Shown: in pieces, positions 16,769 through 25,170 of the stretch | How positions within the stretch are numbered: position 1 is the stretch's first letter | Layout of the letters: every line of letters starts with the position of its first letter | From: Candidatus Methylomirabilota bacterium | GTDB lineage: Bacteria; Methylomirabilota; Methylomirabilia; Methylomirabilales; Methylomirabilaceae | Assembly (NCBI GenBank): GCA_016207095.1 | Contig: JACQQF010000076.1 | Coordinates: 1 to 34,671, forward strand | DNA length: 34,671 nucleotides | Direction: 5' to 3' | The notes under the pieces: model-generated | Databases searched by the model: none | The model's input: only the letters and a program-made list of their open reading frames with translations | What the model was told of the DNA's origin: nothing | Made by a program: the position numbers and the translations under genes

Positions 16769-18271
16769 TCAGGGAAGACCCCGGCGCGCCGACTGCCGCA
16801 TCAGCAGATGGTGGAGCGCGGGTACCATCCTGAGGTCCTGCAAGAATGTCCGGTCCTCTTCGTTGAACAAACCAAAGACCCGGACCAGCACGCACGCGCT
16901 CGCCGCGGCTCCCACTGCCCCCACCACGTAGAACCTCGCATCATCCAGCAACAGAAAAGACAGACAGACCACCAGCATCGGGACGCCCAGTGCACCCATC
17001 TGAAAGATGCGGCAGCCCAGCCGCCGCCGGACGAGTTCCAGAACCAGGACTGCGGCAATGCCATACGCGATGACGGTCGCCGTTGCCGCGCCTTCAATGC
17101 CGAACGATGGTATCAGTGCAAAGTCCATCACCACGTTCACGAGCACCGACACAACGCACATAATTGCGAACTGCCAGGTCAACCCGTACGCGCTCACGAG
17201 CGGTGTGAAGGCATTGAAGAATGTCATCGCGCTCGTCGCGAGCATCAGGATGGCCAGTGGTCGCGCAGCGCCACTGAACGCTTCGCCGAACACGAGCGGC
17301 AGGACCGGCCGGGCGCTCAGCAGCACGACACTGAAGAGCACCGACGTGCCGAGAAACCAGTACGGGAAAAAGCGTTCCACGATTGCCCTGATCCGAGCAT
17401 CTTCTCCCCGATGCACCATGGCGGCGAGATGGGGCAGAAGCAGCGTCGAGAAAATGACTGTGATCTGCTGGATGACACCGTTCAACTGGCTGGCGAGCGA
17501 GTACAGTCCCAAATCCGACAGCGGCAGGTAGCGTCTAATCACGAAGTAATCAAACCAACTTGTCCCGAGCAGCCCGGACCACGTCGAAAAGATCAGTGGT
17601 AACGAGAAGCGCCAGATTCGCCTGAACGCCTCCCTGTCGAATCTAATTGGGAAGAACGCCGATCGACCGAGTATCCACGCGCACCAGCCGCACACGAGTG
17701 CGCTGCTTAGCGCGTACGCACCCACGACTCGCAGCGGCGTGCCAACCCAGGCAGCCGGCAGGAGACCAACAAGAGCGAGCGTCGCCGCCTTATCCAGGAA
17801 GAGCGCCGTCCCGTACCGCGACATCTCGTGACGAGCCTGAAACACCGCGCCGAGCGACGTCAGCGCGTATGCGGCCGCGAAGTGGCCGTAGACGATCGCG
17901 AGCCCCCAGACCGGGATACCAAAGTAGGCCGCGAGCGGCTCGCGAAAAAGGATCATGACAATGGTGCCGGCAGTGGCCCACGGCGCCACGACCCATGTCC
18001 GGGCCCAAAACGTTCCGGTAACCGTACCGGCGGCCGCAAACTCCTGTGAGCCGAACCCGACGAACCCCACGTGCGTCCAGTTCGACACGAACAGCGAGAG
18101 CACCTGGGACGCCATCATCAGGAGCGCCAGCCCGCCGAAGCGCTCCGCGCCGAGGCGGCGCGTCAAGACCGCGCTGATGACGAAGGCCAGCGCCATGGCG
18201 CCGTAGGTCCCCACCGCGACGGCCAGAAAGCCGCCCGCCATCCGCTTGAATCGCGCGATCCCGTCAGACAT
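16769..18271 (-). CDS. Wzx-type polysaccharide flippase (MOP superfamily)
   Basis: 500 residues that are almost entirely alternating hydrophobic helices and short loops (12-14 predicted by eye), starting at about residue 12 (GGFLAVAVGTYGAMALAFVI). LTRRLGAERFGGLALLM is the hallmark first-loop sequence of Wzx/PST-family O-unit translocases. It would flip undecaprenyl-pyrophosphate-linked repeat units from the cytoplasmic to the periplasmic face. It is the only flippase in the window, so it defines the locus as Wzx-dependent and not ABC-transporter-dependent. The ATG at 18271 is 35 nt after the C-methyltransferase gene. Confidence 0.9.
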   Translation of the reverse strand: MSDGIARFKRMAGGFLAVAVGTYGAMALAFVISAVLTRRLGAERFGGLALLMMASQVLSLFVSNWTHVGFVGFGSQEFAAAGTVTGTFWARTWVVAPWATAGTIVMILFREPLAAYFGIPVWGLAIVYGHFAAAYALTSLGAVFQARHEMSRYGTALFLDKAATLALVGLLPAAWVGTPLRVVGAYALSSALVCGWCAWILGRSAFFPIRFDREAFRRIWRFSLPLIFSTWSGLLGTSWFDYFVIRRYLPLSDLGLYSLASQLNGVIQQITVIFSTLLLPHLAAMVHRGEDARIRAIVERFFPYWFLGTSVLFSVVLLSARPVLPLVFGEAFSGAARPLAILMLATSAMTFFNAFTPLVSAYGLTWQFAIMCVVSVLVNVVMDFALIPSFGIEGAATATVIAYGIAAVLVLELVRRRLGCRIFQMGALGVPMLVVCLSFLLLDDARFYVVGAVGAAASACVLVRVFGLFNEEDRTFLQDLRMVPALHHLLMRQSARRGLP

Positions 18272-18306
18272 GGGGTTCAGTGCTGCTCGTCTCGCAGCAA
18301 GAGCAC

Positions 18307-19617
18307 TCAGAGAGAATAGGCCAAGTCTTCAAACGGGGTGTCGAGATATCGCTGGTAATTGCTCTCGTCGACAATATGCAGACGCGGGAGGTCAAAGACC
18401 ATCTTCCCTCCCCGCTTCAAATAGTCGAGTTCATCCCGGATCACCTCCCGCCGAAAGTGCCAGATCAGTACGAAGAGGTAGTCGGGGCTCAGCCGGCGAA
18501 GCTTGGCGTGGGAGATGATGGGGATACGTGTACCCGGCGTCGTCAATCCGTCTTTTTCGGGGTTTCGATCACCGATGGCCGCAATGTCATTGTGCGTGAC
18601 CCCACAGTAGTTCATGACGATGTTTCCCTTGGTGGACGCGCCGTAACCGTACACACGCTTTCCCGCTGCCCGGGCAAGCTCCAGGAAATGCCGAACCTCG
18701 TCGCGATGGGCCAGGACGCGGTTGCTGAGGCGCGTGAACGGAGCGTCTGTATCGAGTGAGCGTTCGGCGTCGAGAAGGCCCTGGATCTTGGCCGTTTCAG
18801 GCTGGTAGGGCCCGTCATCGCGTCCGGAGAGGATGCAAAAGCTGCCGCCGTTCACGTCGTTGAAGGATACGTCCAGAACCTTCAGGCCCGTCCGCTTCAT
18901 CATCCAGTCGATTTGCGTCAGGGCGAGATAGGTGACATGTTCGTGACAGATTTGATCGTAGGTGAGCTGGGTCAGAAGCAGCGGCAGGTAGGACAGCTCC
19001 AGAGCCCAGACGCCATCCGGCGCCAGCATCGCGCGCACGTCTCGCATGAATGCCATCGGATCATCCAGGTCATAGAACATCGCGATCGAGGTGATAATCC
19101 GGCACTGCCGCTCACCGATCATCGAACGGGCGCCCGTTTCGGAGAAGAAGTCGTAGACCACCTGGATATCGGGCTGGAAATGGGCAGCGAACTTCGCGCT
19201 TGACGGGTCCATCCCGATCCGAACGAGACCGGAGCCGACCCCATACGCATTCAGCAAGGTACCGTCATTGCAGCCGATGTCGAGTACAACGTCGCCCTTG
19301 CGGGGTTTCGCGAAGGCGACGAGCCGCCGCACGTGCTCTTCCAGATGCGACACCATGGTGGGACTGATCGATGAGTAGTAGCCATAGGTTGTGCCGTACA
19401 TCTCGCTCAGTTCGGCCGAATGCCGAAGCTGAACGAGCCCGCAGGCGTCAGATCGACCCTCTTTGTCGCATCGGACAAGGTCAAGCGGCGACAGCGATGG
19501 ATCCGGCGATTCCGGTCTGGGGAAGACGCCGCTCAACGGCTGTTCGCCGAGGCTCAGGATGGGCTTGAGATTCAGGTTTCCACAGATGCGGCACGTGGTC
19601 GTGATCCTTGGTGGCAT
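18307..19617 (-). CDS. NovU/TylCIII/TcaB9-like sugar C-methyltransferase
   Basis: 436 residues from ATG 19617, with AGAGGA about six bases upstream; the open frame further upstream overlaps the preceding gene and is unconserved. An N-terminal zinc site (C9, C12, C50, C59) is followed by the SAM motif LDIGCNDGT (112-120), the diagnostic catalytic stretch YDQICHEHVTY (220-230), and a C-terminal Rossmann-like domain (YGYGASTKGN). This three-domain arrangement (Methyltransf_13, _23, _14) is that of 3-C-methyltransferases acting on 4-keto-deoxysugar nucleotides. In this locus the only recognised 4-keto-6-deoxy donor is CDP-4-keto-6-deoxyglucose from rfbF/rfbG, so a CDP-linked branched sugar is plausible though unproven. 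Confidence 0.85.
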   Translation of the reverse strand: MPPRITTTCRICGNLNLKPILSLGEQPLSGVFPRPESPDPSLSPLDLVRCDKEGRSDACGLVQLRHSAELSEMYGTTYGYYSSISPTMVSHLEEHVRRLVAFAKPRKGDVVLDIGCNDGTLLNAYGVGSGLVRIGMDPSSAKFAAHFQPDIQVVYDFFSETGARSMIGERQCRIITSIAMFYDLDDPMAFMRDVRAMLAPDGVWALELSYLPLLLTQLTYDQICHEHVTYLALTQIDWMMKRTGLKVLDVSFNDVNGGSFCILSGRDDGPYQPETAKIQGLLDAERSLDTDAPFTRLSNRVLAHRDEVRHFLELARAAGKRVYGYGASTKGNIVMNYCGVTHNDIAAIGDRNPEKDGLTTPGTRIPIISHAKLRRLSPDYLFVLIWHFRREVIRDELDYLKRGGKMVFDLPRLHIVDESNYQRYLDTPFEDLAYSL

Positions 19618-19628
19618 GCGATCCTCTG

Positions 19629-20570
19629 CTAGCGCTGCTTCTCCGCCGTCACCGTCACCGCCGGACCGAGGACGCGGATGTTCCGGAGCCCCGCGTCCTC
19701 GAACCAGGCGAAGACCTCCGGATGCGTGTGATAGGACTGGTAGCGGGGCGAGTAGGTGTCGAACGTGTCGAGCACCCGCCACCGCCAGTCGGGATCCATG
19801 TTGATCGGGAACACAGCCATCCCGAGGTGGTACAGGCCGGGCACCTTGTAGATATAGTACAGGGGAGCGGCGACGTGGCAGAAAGCGTAGAGCACCCGCT
19901 TTGGGAGGCGCGTGGTAAGCCGGCGCCAGATGTTACTCGACGCGATGTACACTCTGTTCGCGAGCATATAGACCGTGATCAGGAGTCTTCCGCCCGGCTT
20001 CAGATGCCTCGGCAACTGGTCGAATGCCTTCCGGCAGTCGGGCGTGTGGTGCAATACGCCCAGGCTGTAGATCACGTCGAAGATCTCTCGCTTCAGCGGC
20101 AGCTTGAACACGTCCGCCTGCACGATGTGCATGTTGGGATGGCGCCCGGTGTTCGTGTAGGCAGCTTCGACGGCAAGGCTCAGGTCGATGCCGACGACGG
20201 TGGCCCCGTGGCGAAGCGCAATCTCCGCAAATCGCCCCGTTCCGCACCCGACGTCCAGCACGAGCGTGGCATTCAATTCCTGCAGGGGGCGCCCGAGCGC
20301 CTGGCGTAGGCGATCCTCCGAATCCGTCCGACCGTTCACGCTGTCGAGCTGCGTCGTCCGGTGGACGTTCCACTCGAAACTGAAGTTATCGACGTAGGCG
20401 TCGTCTTCGACGAAGCGCGGGATCCCGTTGAGGATCGGATACGACACAGAGCAACCTGAGCACGCGAGTCGGCCGTCGATGATCTCGGTGCCCTCTTGGC
20501 CGCGCACTTCGGCCTTCAAGTCACTCCCACACACGGGGCATTGCAACCAGTCGAGGAGTGCCGGCTTCAT
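19629..20570 (-). CDS. Class I SAM methyltransferase with Trm112-like zinc ribbon
   Basis: 313 residues. The N-terminal Trm112-like zinc ribbon (C11, C14, C37, C40; CPVCGSDL...CSGC...YPILNGIPRF) is fused to a Rossmann methyltransferase with LDVGCGTGRFAE (105-116), VVGIDLS and YSLGVLHHTPD. The fusion is common in glycan and secondary-metabolite clusters. A helical hydrophobic part (about 215-245) may sit on the membrane. The ATG at 20570 overlaps the TGA of the previous GT2 as ATGA. The next gene starts 11 nt after its stop. It probably methylates a sugar or lipid-linked intermediate; the substrate is not readable. Confidence 0.82.
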   Translation of the reverse strand: MKPALLDWLQCPVCGSDLKAEVRGQEGTEIIDGRLACSGCSVSYPILNGIPRFVEDDAYVDNFSFEWNVHRTTQLDSVNGRTDSEDRLRQALGRPLQELNATLVLDVGCGTGRFAEIALRHGATVVGIDLSLAVEAAYTNTGRHPNMHIVQADVFKLPLKREIFDVIYSLGVLHHTPDCRKAFDQLPRHLKPGGRLLITVYMLANRVYIASSNIWRRLTTRLPKRVLYAFCHVAAPLYYIYKVPGLYHLGMAVFPINMDPDWRWRVLDTFDTYSPRYQSYHTHPEVFAWFEDAGLRNIRVLGPAVTVTAEKQR

Positions 20571-21397
20571 TCAGGGGTCGCTTTCCGGGCGTGGGACGTG
20601 TGCACAGGCGCAGGATCGAGCTTCCCGCGAAAGACTTTCAGAACCTCGAGCAGGACCTTCAGCTTTCCAGCGACCGGACTGATCTTCGTCGGAATCTTGC
20701 TACGCTCCGGGTATCGCCTGATGACCGGAACCTCGACGACGCGATGACCGGTCCGTGGTGCTCGAACGTTGAGGTACCAGAGCAACTCGTACCCGCTGAA
20801 GACACGCCGAAAGGGCTGCACGTCCGCATGCTGCAGCAATGACCGGCTGTATGCGCGAAACCCATTCGTGGTGTCGTGATAGCGGAAACCCGCGGCCAAG
20901 CTCACCAGCGGAGCGTGCACGAGCTTAATGCCGAACAACCGGCTGATCGGTGTGTTGATCGCGCGGCCGCCTGGTGCGAACCGTGATCCCTGAACCAGAT
21001 CGACCCCGCGATCGAGCTGCTCGATAAAGGCGGGCACGGCGTTGATGTCATCCTTGTTGTTCCCATCAATCGTCACGATCCCTTGGTAGCCTTCGTTCAA
21101 GCCGTAGGCGAAGGCGGCCTGCAACTGCCGACTGACTCCTGTGCCGGAGGTCTCTACCAGAAGTGTCCTGATACGTAATTCACTCAACAGTGCAGGGTCG
21201 GTTGACCCGTCCGTGCTGCCACCGTCTACGACGACAACGTCGGCGTCGAGCGCTCGGTCCCGAATCTTCAGAAGCTGCTCCTTCAGCCGTGCACCCTCGT
21301 TAATGACCGGGATACAGAGGCAGTATTTCGTCGCCCTCGGCCGGAACTCGATCACCTCGAACCCGGGAGCTTGGATACCTGGCGAGTCGGCGCGCAC
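20567..21397 (-). CDS. GT2 glycosyltransferase, DPM1-like
   Basis: 276 residues, GTG start at 21397, 2 nt after the stop of the isomerase gene. Motifs: YCLCIPVINEGARLKEQL, VVVDGGSTDGSTD (54-66), TIDGNNKDD in place of the metal-binding DxD, GSRFAPGG, TTNGFRAYSRSLL and EVPVIRRYPERSKIPTKIS. The last motif is the positively charged C-terminal feature of polyprenyl-phosphate-hexose synthases. There is no C-terminal membrane pair, so it is of the soluble DPM1 type. It probably charges a polyprenyl phosphate with the sugar made by the preceding isomerase/SDR/oxidoreductase set; that link comes from gene order only. Confidence 0.83.
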   Translation of the reverse strand: MRADSPGIQAPGFEVIEFRPRATKYCLCIPVINEGARLKEQLLKIRDRALDADVVVVDGGSTDGSTDPALLSELRIRTLLVETSGTGVSRQLQAAFAYGLNEGYQGIVTIDGNNKDDINAVPAFIEQLDRGVDLVQGSRFAPGGRAINTPISRLFGIKLVHAPLVSLAAGFRYHDTTNGFRAYSRSLLQHADVQPFRRVFSGYELLWYLNVRAPRTGHRVVEVPVIRRYPERSKIPTKISPVAGKLKVLLEVLKVFRGKLDPAPVHTSHARKATPE

Positions 21398-21399
21398 GG

Positions 21400-22242
21400 C
21401 TACGCTGCACCGCCCACAGGCTGCAGATCCCAGCCGTAGACCGACCGGACGAGCGCGAGGGCCCGGTCAAGACTGTCAATACTGGCGCCTGCTTCCGGCG
21501 CACGCATCTCAATCGAGACCCATCCGCCGTAACCAATCCGCCGCCACGTCGCCGCGATATGGCGGTGATTGGTGCCTACGCTGCCCACCTCCGCGAGATT
21601 CGGTTCGCTGATATGACAGTGCCCAGCCAATGCAAGACCGCGCTTCAACGATCGCTCGTAGTTCTCGCCGTTGGCCGTCATCGTCCCCGTATCGATTTGC
21701 AGGCGGAACCCTGGATGGCCGACAGCTTCCACGAGCTCGATCGCCTCATCGGTTGTCAACACAAAATCGCCGCCGTAGAGCGGCGGGTTCGCCTCGAGGC
21801 ATAGCACCACCCCATGGTCAGTGGCCACCCGCCCCAGGCCGGAAAAAAATGCGGTGGCGATTTCCCTGGCACGGATTGGATCCACACCGGCAACGATCCG
21901 GTTCCGCGGTGAACCGAAGACCGCGGCGCGCGCGCCGAGCCGTGCCGACAGCTCGATCATCGCCGTGAGGTGCGCGAACATTGCCTCTCTCTGAGTCGTG
22001 TCGCCGAACAACTGAAGATCCGGGCGGCCGAACAGCAGTGCCTGGGTGGAAACAATTTCCACACCGTGATCGTTCCACCACCGCCGGTGCGCGCCGATGC
22101 GCTCCGCTGGCGTCTCCAGGGGTCTGCTCCAGACTTTCGTGGGCGCGACTTCCAGCCCGGTGATCCGCCATTTTCGAAAAAGAGGCACGACATGCGCGTC
22201 CTCTGCCGCGTACCACGCAATATTAGAGACCGCCAGTTTCAC
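21400..22242 (-). CDS. Sugar-phosphate isomerase/epimerase-like TIM barrel (AP_endonuc_2 fold)
   Basis: 280 residues, typical of the xylose-isomerase-like family. The expected divalent-metal ligands are all present: E150 (CLEANPP), D184 (QIDTGTM), H210 (GHCHISEPN) and E245 (SIEMRAPE). Such enzymes isomerise or epimerise free or phosphorylated sugars and inositol derivatives. The GTG start at 22242 overlaps the SDR stop as GTGA, so the two are translationally coupled. In a nucleotide-sugar locus this family is out of the ordinary and suggests a sugar precursor not derived through the standard NDP-hexose steps. The substrate is unknown. Confidence 0.8.
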   Translation of the reverse strand: MKLAVSNIAWYAAEDAHVVPLFRKWRITGLEVAPTKVWSRPLETPAERIGAHRRWWNDHGVEIVSTQALLFGRPDLQLFGDTTQREAMFAHLTAMIELSARLGARAAVFGSPRNRIVAGVDPIRAREIATAFFSGLGRVATDHGVVLCLEANPPLYGGDFVLTTDEAIELVEAVGHPGFRLQIDTGTMTANGENYERSLKRGLALAGHCHISEPNLAEVGSVGTNHRHIAATWRRIGYGGWVSIEMRAPEAGASIDSLDRALALVRSVYGWDLQPVGGAA

Positions 22243-23009
22243 GTACGAACCGAACCCGAACGGACGAAGTCCCGAATCTGCCGGAAGACCTCATCTTTCG
22301 AGAAGAGATATGGGTTGCGATAGCCGAGGCGTTCCAGGTATCGGCTCCGTAACCGATACGTGGCGGGGGGCTCGGCTGTTTGATGCTCGAAGTGAACGTC
22401 AAAGCACGCCTTCGCGATTTCCTGCGCGGTCGCAGGTTCCACGGCCATGTGGAGACAGTGCACATCCGCAGCCAGTGCTCGCGTGATATCCGACCAGAGC
22501 CGCCGCACGTCATAGAACTGAAACTGGCTGGCCGAGTGGGTCAGATCCAGCGGGCGCCCGTGCATCAGGTCGTACAGGAAGTTCTTCTTCAGGCCGTTTC
22601 CGAACAGGTTCGGCAGCCGGAGGACCGTCGCGCCGGGAAAGTGGCCCCGGATAAACTCTTCCAGCTCGTACCGATGCCGGCCGTACGGTTGTGCCTTCAG
22701 CGGGTCGACCGGGCTCTCCTCGTCCACGTCGGCTGGAGGCCAGTGAACGTCGGCCGTCGAAATGTGAACGAAGCGTTTGGTACGCACGCCCTCTAGCCCG
22801 TCGATGAGCCGCTGGATATGCGCCCGATCCGCGATCGGATCCTTGTTGGCGATCCATTTCACGGCTGAGGGCGCGGCGCACACCACGAGGTCGTAGTGTT
22901 CGTCGCGCACCGCGGTGATGTTCGCCGAACTGTAGCGGCCGTCGAACTCGGCCTGCTCGAGCAGGTTCCGTCCGATGAAGCCGGTGCCACCGATGAGCGC
23001 GCGACGCAC
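22239..23009 (-). CDS. Short NAD-dependent SDR with altered YxxxK motif
   Basis: 256 residues, shorter than ordinary extended SDRs (300-340). The Rossmann start is LIGGTGFIGRNLLEQ (5-19); the serine/threonine region is HISTADVHWP (82-91). The catalytic motif reads Y109-G-R-H-R113, so the usual lysine is arginine. LRLPNLFGNGLKKNFLYDLM corresponds to the substrate loop. It could be an epimerase/reductase that has kept binding but changed its catalysis, or an Arg-variant active enzyme. The start is GTG at 23009, 2 nt after the GT2 stop; the end overlaps the TIM-barrel gene by 4 nt. Confidence 0.78.
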   Translation of the reverse strand: MRRALIGGTGFIGRNLLEQAEFDGRYSSANITAVRDEHYDLVVCAAPSAVKWIANKDPIADRAHIQRLIDGLEGVRTKRFVHISTADVHWPPADVDEESPVDPLKAQPYGRHRYELEEFIRGHFPGATVLRLPNLFGNGLKKNFLYDLMHGRPLDLTHSASQFQFYDVRRLWSDITRALAADVHCLHMAVEPATAQEIAKACFDVHFEHQTAEPPATYRLRSRYLERLGYRNPYLFSKDEVFRQIRDFVRSGSVRT

Positions 23010-23011
23010 GG

Positions 23012-24001
23012 TCAGACGACGTTCACTCGATCTTTGAACGCTTCCACGACCGAGCTGTTCGACTCGTACGCCACGTGATACAACGGACGCTGCTGGCTCT
23101 CGTTCATGATCTTCGAGACGTACTCGGACAACACGGCAAGCATCAGAAACAGCAGGAAGAACATGACCGCGCTGAACATGTTCGTCGATGCCCAGCCCTC
23201 AGCCGCGTTGATGCGTACTCCCGCACTTCTCAGCGCGGAAATCGCGAGCACGAAGACGCTGTACATCACGCTGACGAAGCTGGCCGTCACGCCGACCAGC
23301 GACACCAGACGGAGTGGCATGGTCGAATTCGAGACAATCGTCCCCACCGCAGCGTTCACGGCCGCAAGTAAGCTTCGCCTGCGCAACGGGACATCCCTGA
23401 GGACCGGCTGGTATGACAAATAGGTTCGGTTGAACCCGACGTACGCCGTCAAGTGCTTCATGTAACGTTGCCTGTCCCGGATCTTGGTGATGGAGTTCAC
23501 GATCCGTCTGCTCAGCGCCACGAAATTCGTCCCATCAGGGTGTACGGCGTATCCGGTGAGTGCTTCGAAAAGGCGGGAGAACACCCTGGCGCCCAACCGC
23601 CCTATCGGCGAGTCGTGCCATTTCTTGTCCGTCACACCCACCACTGCGTCGTAGCCGGCCTCGCACCGTGCGATCAGGTCCGGCACGACCGCGGGCGGAT
23701 CGCTGGCCATATCCATCAACACGACGAAATCGCCGAGGCTATGATCGAGTGCCGCCGCAAACACGATGCCATCTTCGTAACATCGAGACAGCCTGACGAC
23801 CCGCACGAACGGGAAGTGTTTGAGGACACGTTCCAGGATCTTCACCACCGCGTCGTCTGACCCGTTATCGATCAGCAGTACTTCGTAGTACCCGACGTGT
23901 GCCGAAAGAATCGCCGTGACTTCGCGCGCGAACTGTTCGATGAAGCCGGCGTCTGAGCTTTGAACCGCCGATGCGACAGTGACGAGCACGTCCGGCTTCA
24001 T
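23012..24001 (-). CDS. GtrB-like membrane GT2 glycosyltransferase with divergent DxD
   Basis: 329 residues. The GT-A part has LLIDNGSDD (42-50) and VRLSRCYEDGIVFAAALDHS. Two C-terminal membrane helices and the tail LSEYVSKIMNESQQRPLYHV place it in the GtrB/ArnC polyprenyl-phosphate transferase group. The metal-binding stretch normally written DADLQDPP reads D97-M-A-S-D101-PP: one residue shorter and without the middle Asp, so activity or metal use may differ. The ATG shares one base with the TGA of the FAD oxidoreductase (TGATG), showing strong translational coupling. The donor sugar is probably the product of the neighbouring enzymes. Confidence 0.82.
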   Translation of the reverse strand: MKPDVLVTVASAVQSSDAGFIEQFAREVTAILSAHVGYYEVLLIDNGSDDAVVKILERVLKHFPFVRVVRLSRCYEDGIVFAAALDHSLGDFVVLMDMASDPPAVVPDLIARCEAGYDAVVGVTDKKWHDSPIGRLGARVFSRLFEALTGYAVHPDGTNFVALSRRIVNSITKIRDRQRYMKHLTAYVGFNRTYLSYQPVLRDVPLRRRSLLAAVNAAVGTIVSNSTMPLRLVSLVGVTASFVSVMYSVFVLAISALRSAGVRINAAEGWASTNMFSAVMFFLLFLMLAVLSEYVSKIMNESQQRPLYHVAYESNSSVVEAFKDRVNVV

Positions 24002-25170
24002 CAGTTCTCTCCCTGACGTGGCTGATGCACGCCCAGTGCCTCGGCGCTCGGCTCGCGCTGCCGACTGTATCCGGGCAATCCGAGCGTCTTGTCCATTGTG
24101 TCGATGACGTCGTAGATATTGTCGATCTTCGCGCCAAGCACCACAGTCAAGTTCCTCAGGCCGTGATCACGTCTCAACAGGATCGGCCGCCCGTCGTCGA
24201 TCTCATTCTGGGGAAGCACTGTTTTCATTTCCCAGAGCGACTCGACGTAGGTCGCGCGCTCCAGAACAGGGACGAAACGTGCGATATCGCGAATCATATA
24301 CGGGTAGCGGGACCGTTTCCGAGCGCTCCTGATGTTGTCCTCGGGGTCGCGATACTCCTCCTGGTCGAGCCAGAAATGGTGCGGCGTATACCGAACGTGA
24401 TGCAGAGAGTGCAGACCACGCGCTGGAAACGGCATCGTCGAAAAAAAGGGGCCGTCGATGACGGTCACGCCGAGCTTCGCAAGCGGCGGCGGCGGAACCA
24501 GCAACGGCTGTTCGCAGAGCTCGTGCTTGAGCGGCAGGAGCGGCAGCCCAGACTGCCGCAATATCGTGTTTGTCTGAGAGTAGGTGCAGTTGAACACGTG
24601 GCCGGCACTGAGCCGCCCGTCGACCAACTCCAGGTCCAGCGAATCGCCGTCATTGCCTTGCGCGACCCGACGGACGGACGTGCCGCAGAGAACCTCCACG
24701 CCGGCGTCCGTGAGGAGCGCCTTCAGCCGGGCTCGGAGCTTCACCGCGTTGAAAGCGCACTCCCTGACGACGAACACCTCCTCGATCAGCGTCGAGTCAA
24801 AGAGCGCTCGGCACCGCGGGGGCGCCGAATCTATTCTGGCACCGATGTTGTGACAAAACCGCTCGAATTGCATCGCCGTGACCTTCGACTCGCGGGCAAT
24901 GGCGTACAGCTTGGTGAAACCTGTTTCGACACAGTCGCCGAACTCCTCGCAGAAGCGCGGAAAATTCACGCGAGACCGCAGCGCCGTCATGAGACTTCGC
25001 GGATAGTGGTAGCCGTTATGGACGCGCGCCTGGTTCACGTATGAAGCCCGGGTGAGCAGATCCGGCTCTCGTTCGACAACCGCGACTGAACTGAACGCTC
25101 GCCGTAGTGACAACGCGACGTAGCAGCCAAAAAAGCCGCCACCGATAATCACCGCGTCGAAGGAACGCAT
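24001..25170 (-). CDS. FAD-dependent oxidoreductase (DAO family)
   Basis: 389 residues. The N-terminal dinucleotide-binding motif DAVIIGGGFFGCYVALSLRR (5-24) and the acidic end VVERE at about 34-38 are typical of FAD-dependent DAO/glycine-oxidase-like enzymes; a later GHVFNCTY strand is the second FAD contact. No signal peptide. Family members oxidise amines, 2-hydroxy acids or polyols; in a glycan locus it may oxidise a sugar or sugar-like alcohol. It is coupled to its neighbours on both sides by one-base TGATG overlaps (25170 and 24001), so it is an integral part of this cassette. The substrate cannot be stated. Confidence 0.82.
   Translation of the reverse strand: MRSFDAVIIGGGFFGCYVALSLRRAFSSVAVVEREPDLLTRASYVNQARVHNGYHYPRSLMTALRSRVNFPRFCEEFGDCVETGFTKLYAIARESKVTAMQFERFCHNIGARIDSAPPRCRALFDSTLIEEVFVVRECAFNAVKLRARLKALLTDAGVEVLCGTSVRRVAQGNDGDSLDLELVDGRLSAGHVFNCTYSQTNTILRQSGLPLLPLKHELCEQPLLVPPPPLAKLGVTVIDGPFFSTMPFPARGLHSLHHVRYTPHHFWLDQEEYRDPEDNIRSARKRSRYPYMIRDIARFVPVLERATYVESLWEMKTVLPQNEIDDGRPILLRRDHGLRNLTVVLGAKIDNIYDVIDTMDKTLGLPGYSRQREPSAEALGVHQPRQGEN

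Noticed and set aside
24025..25044. Long plus-strand open frame opposite the FAD oxidoreductase gene
   Set aside because: Arg/His/Leu-rich composition and no domain pattern; it is the antisense shadow of a well-supported minus-strand gene in GC-rich DNA.
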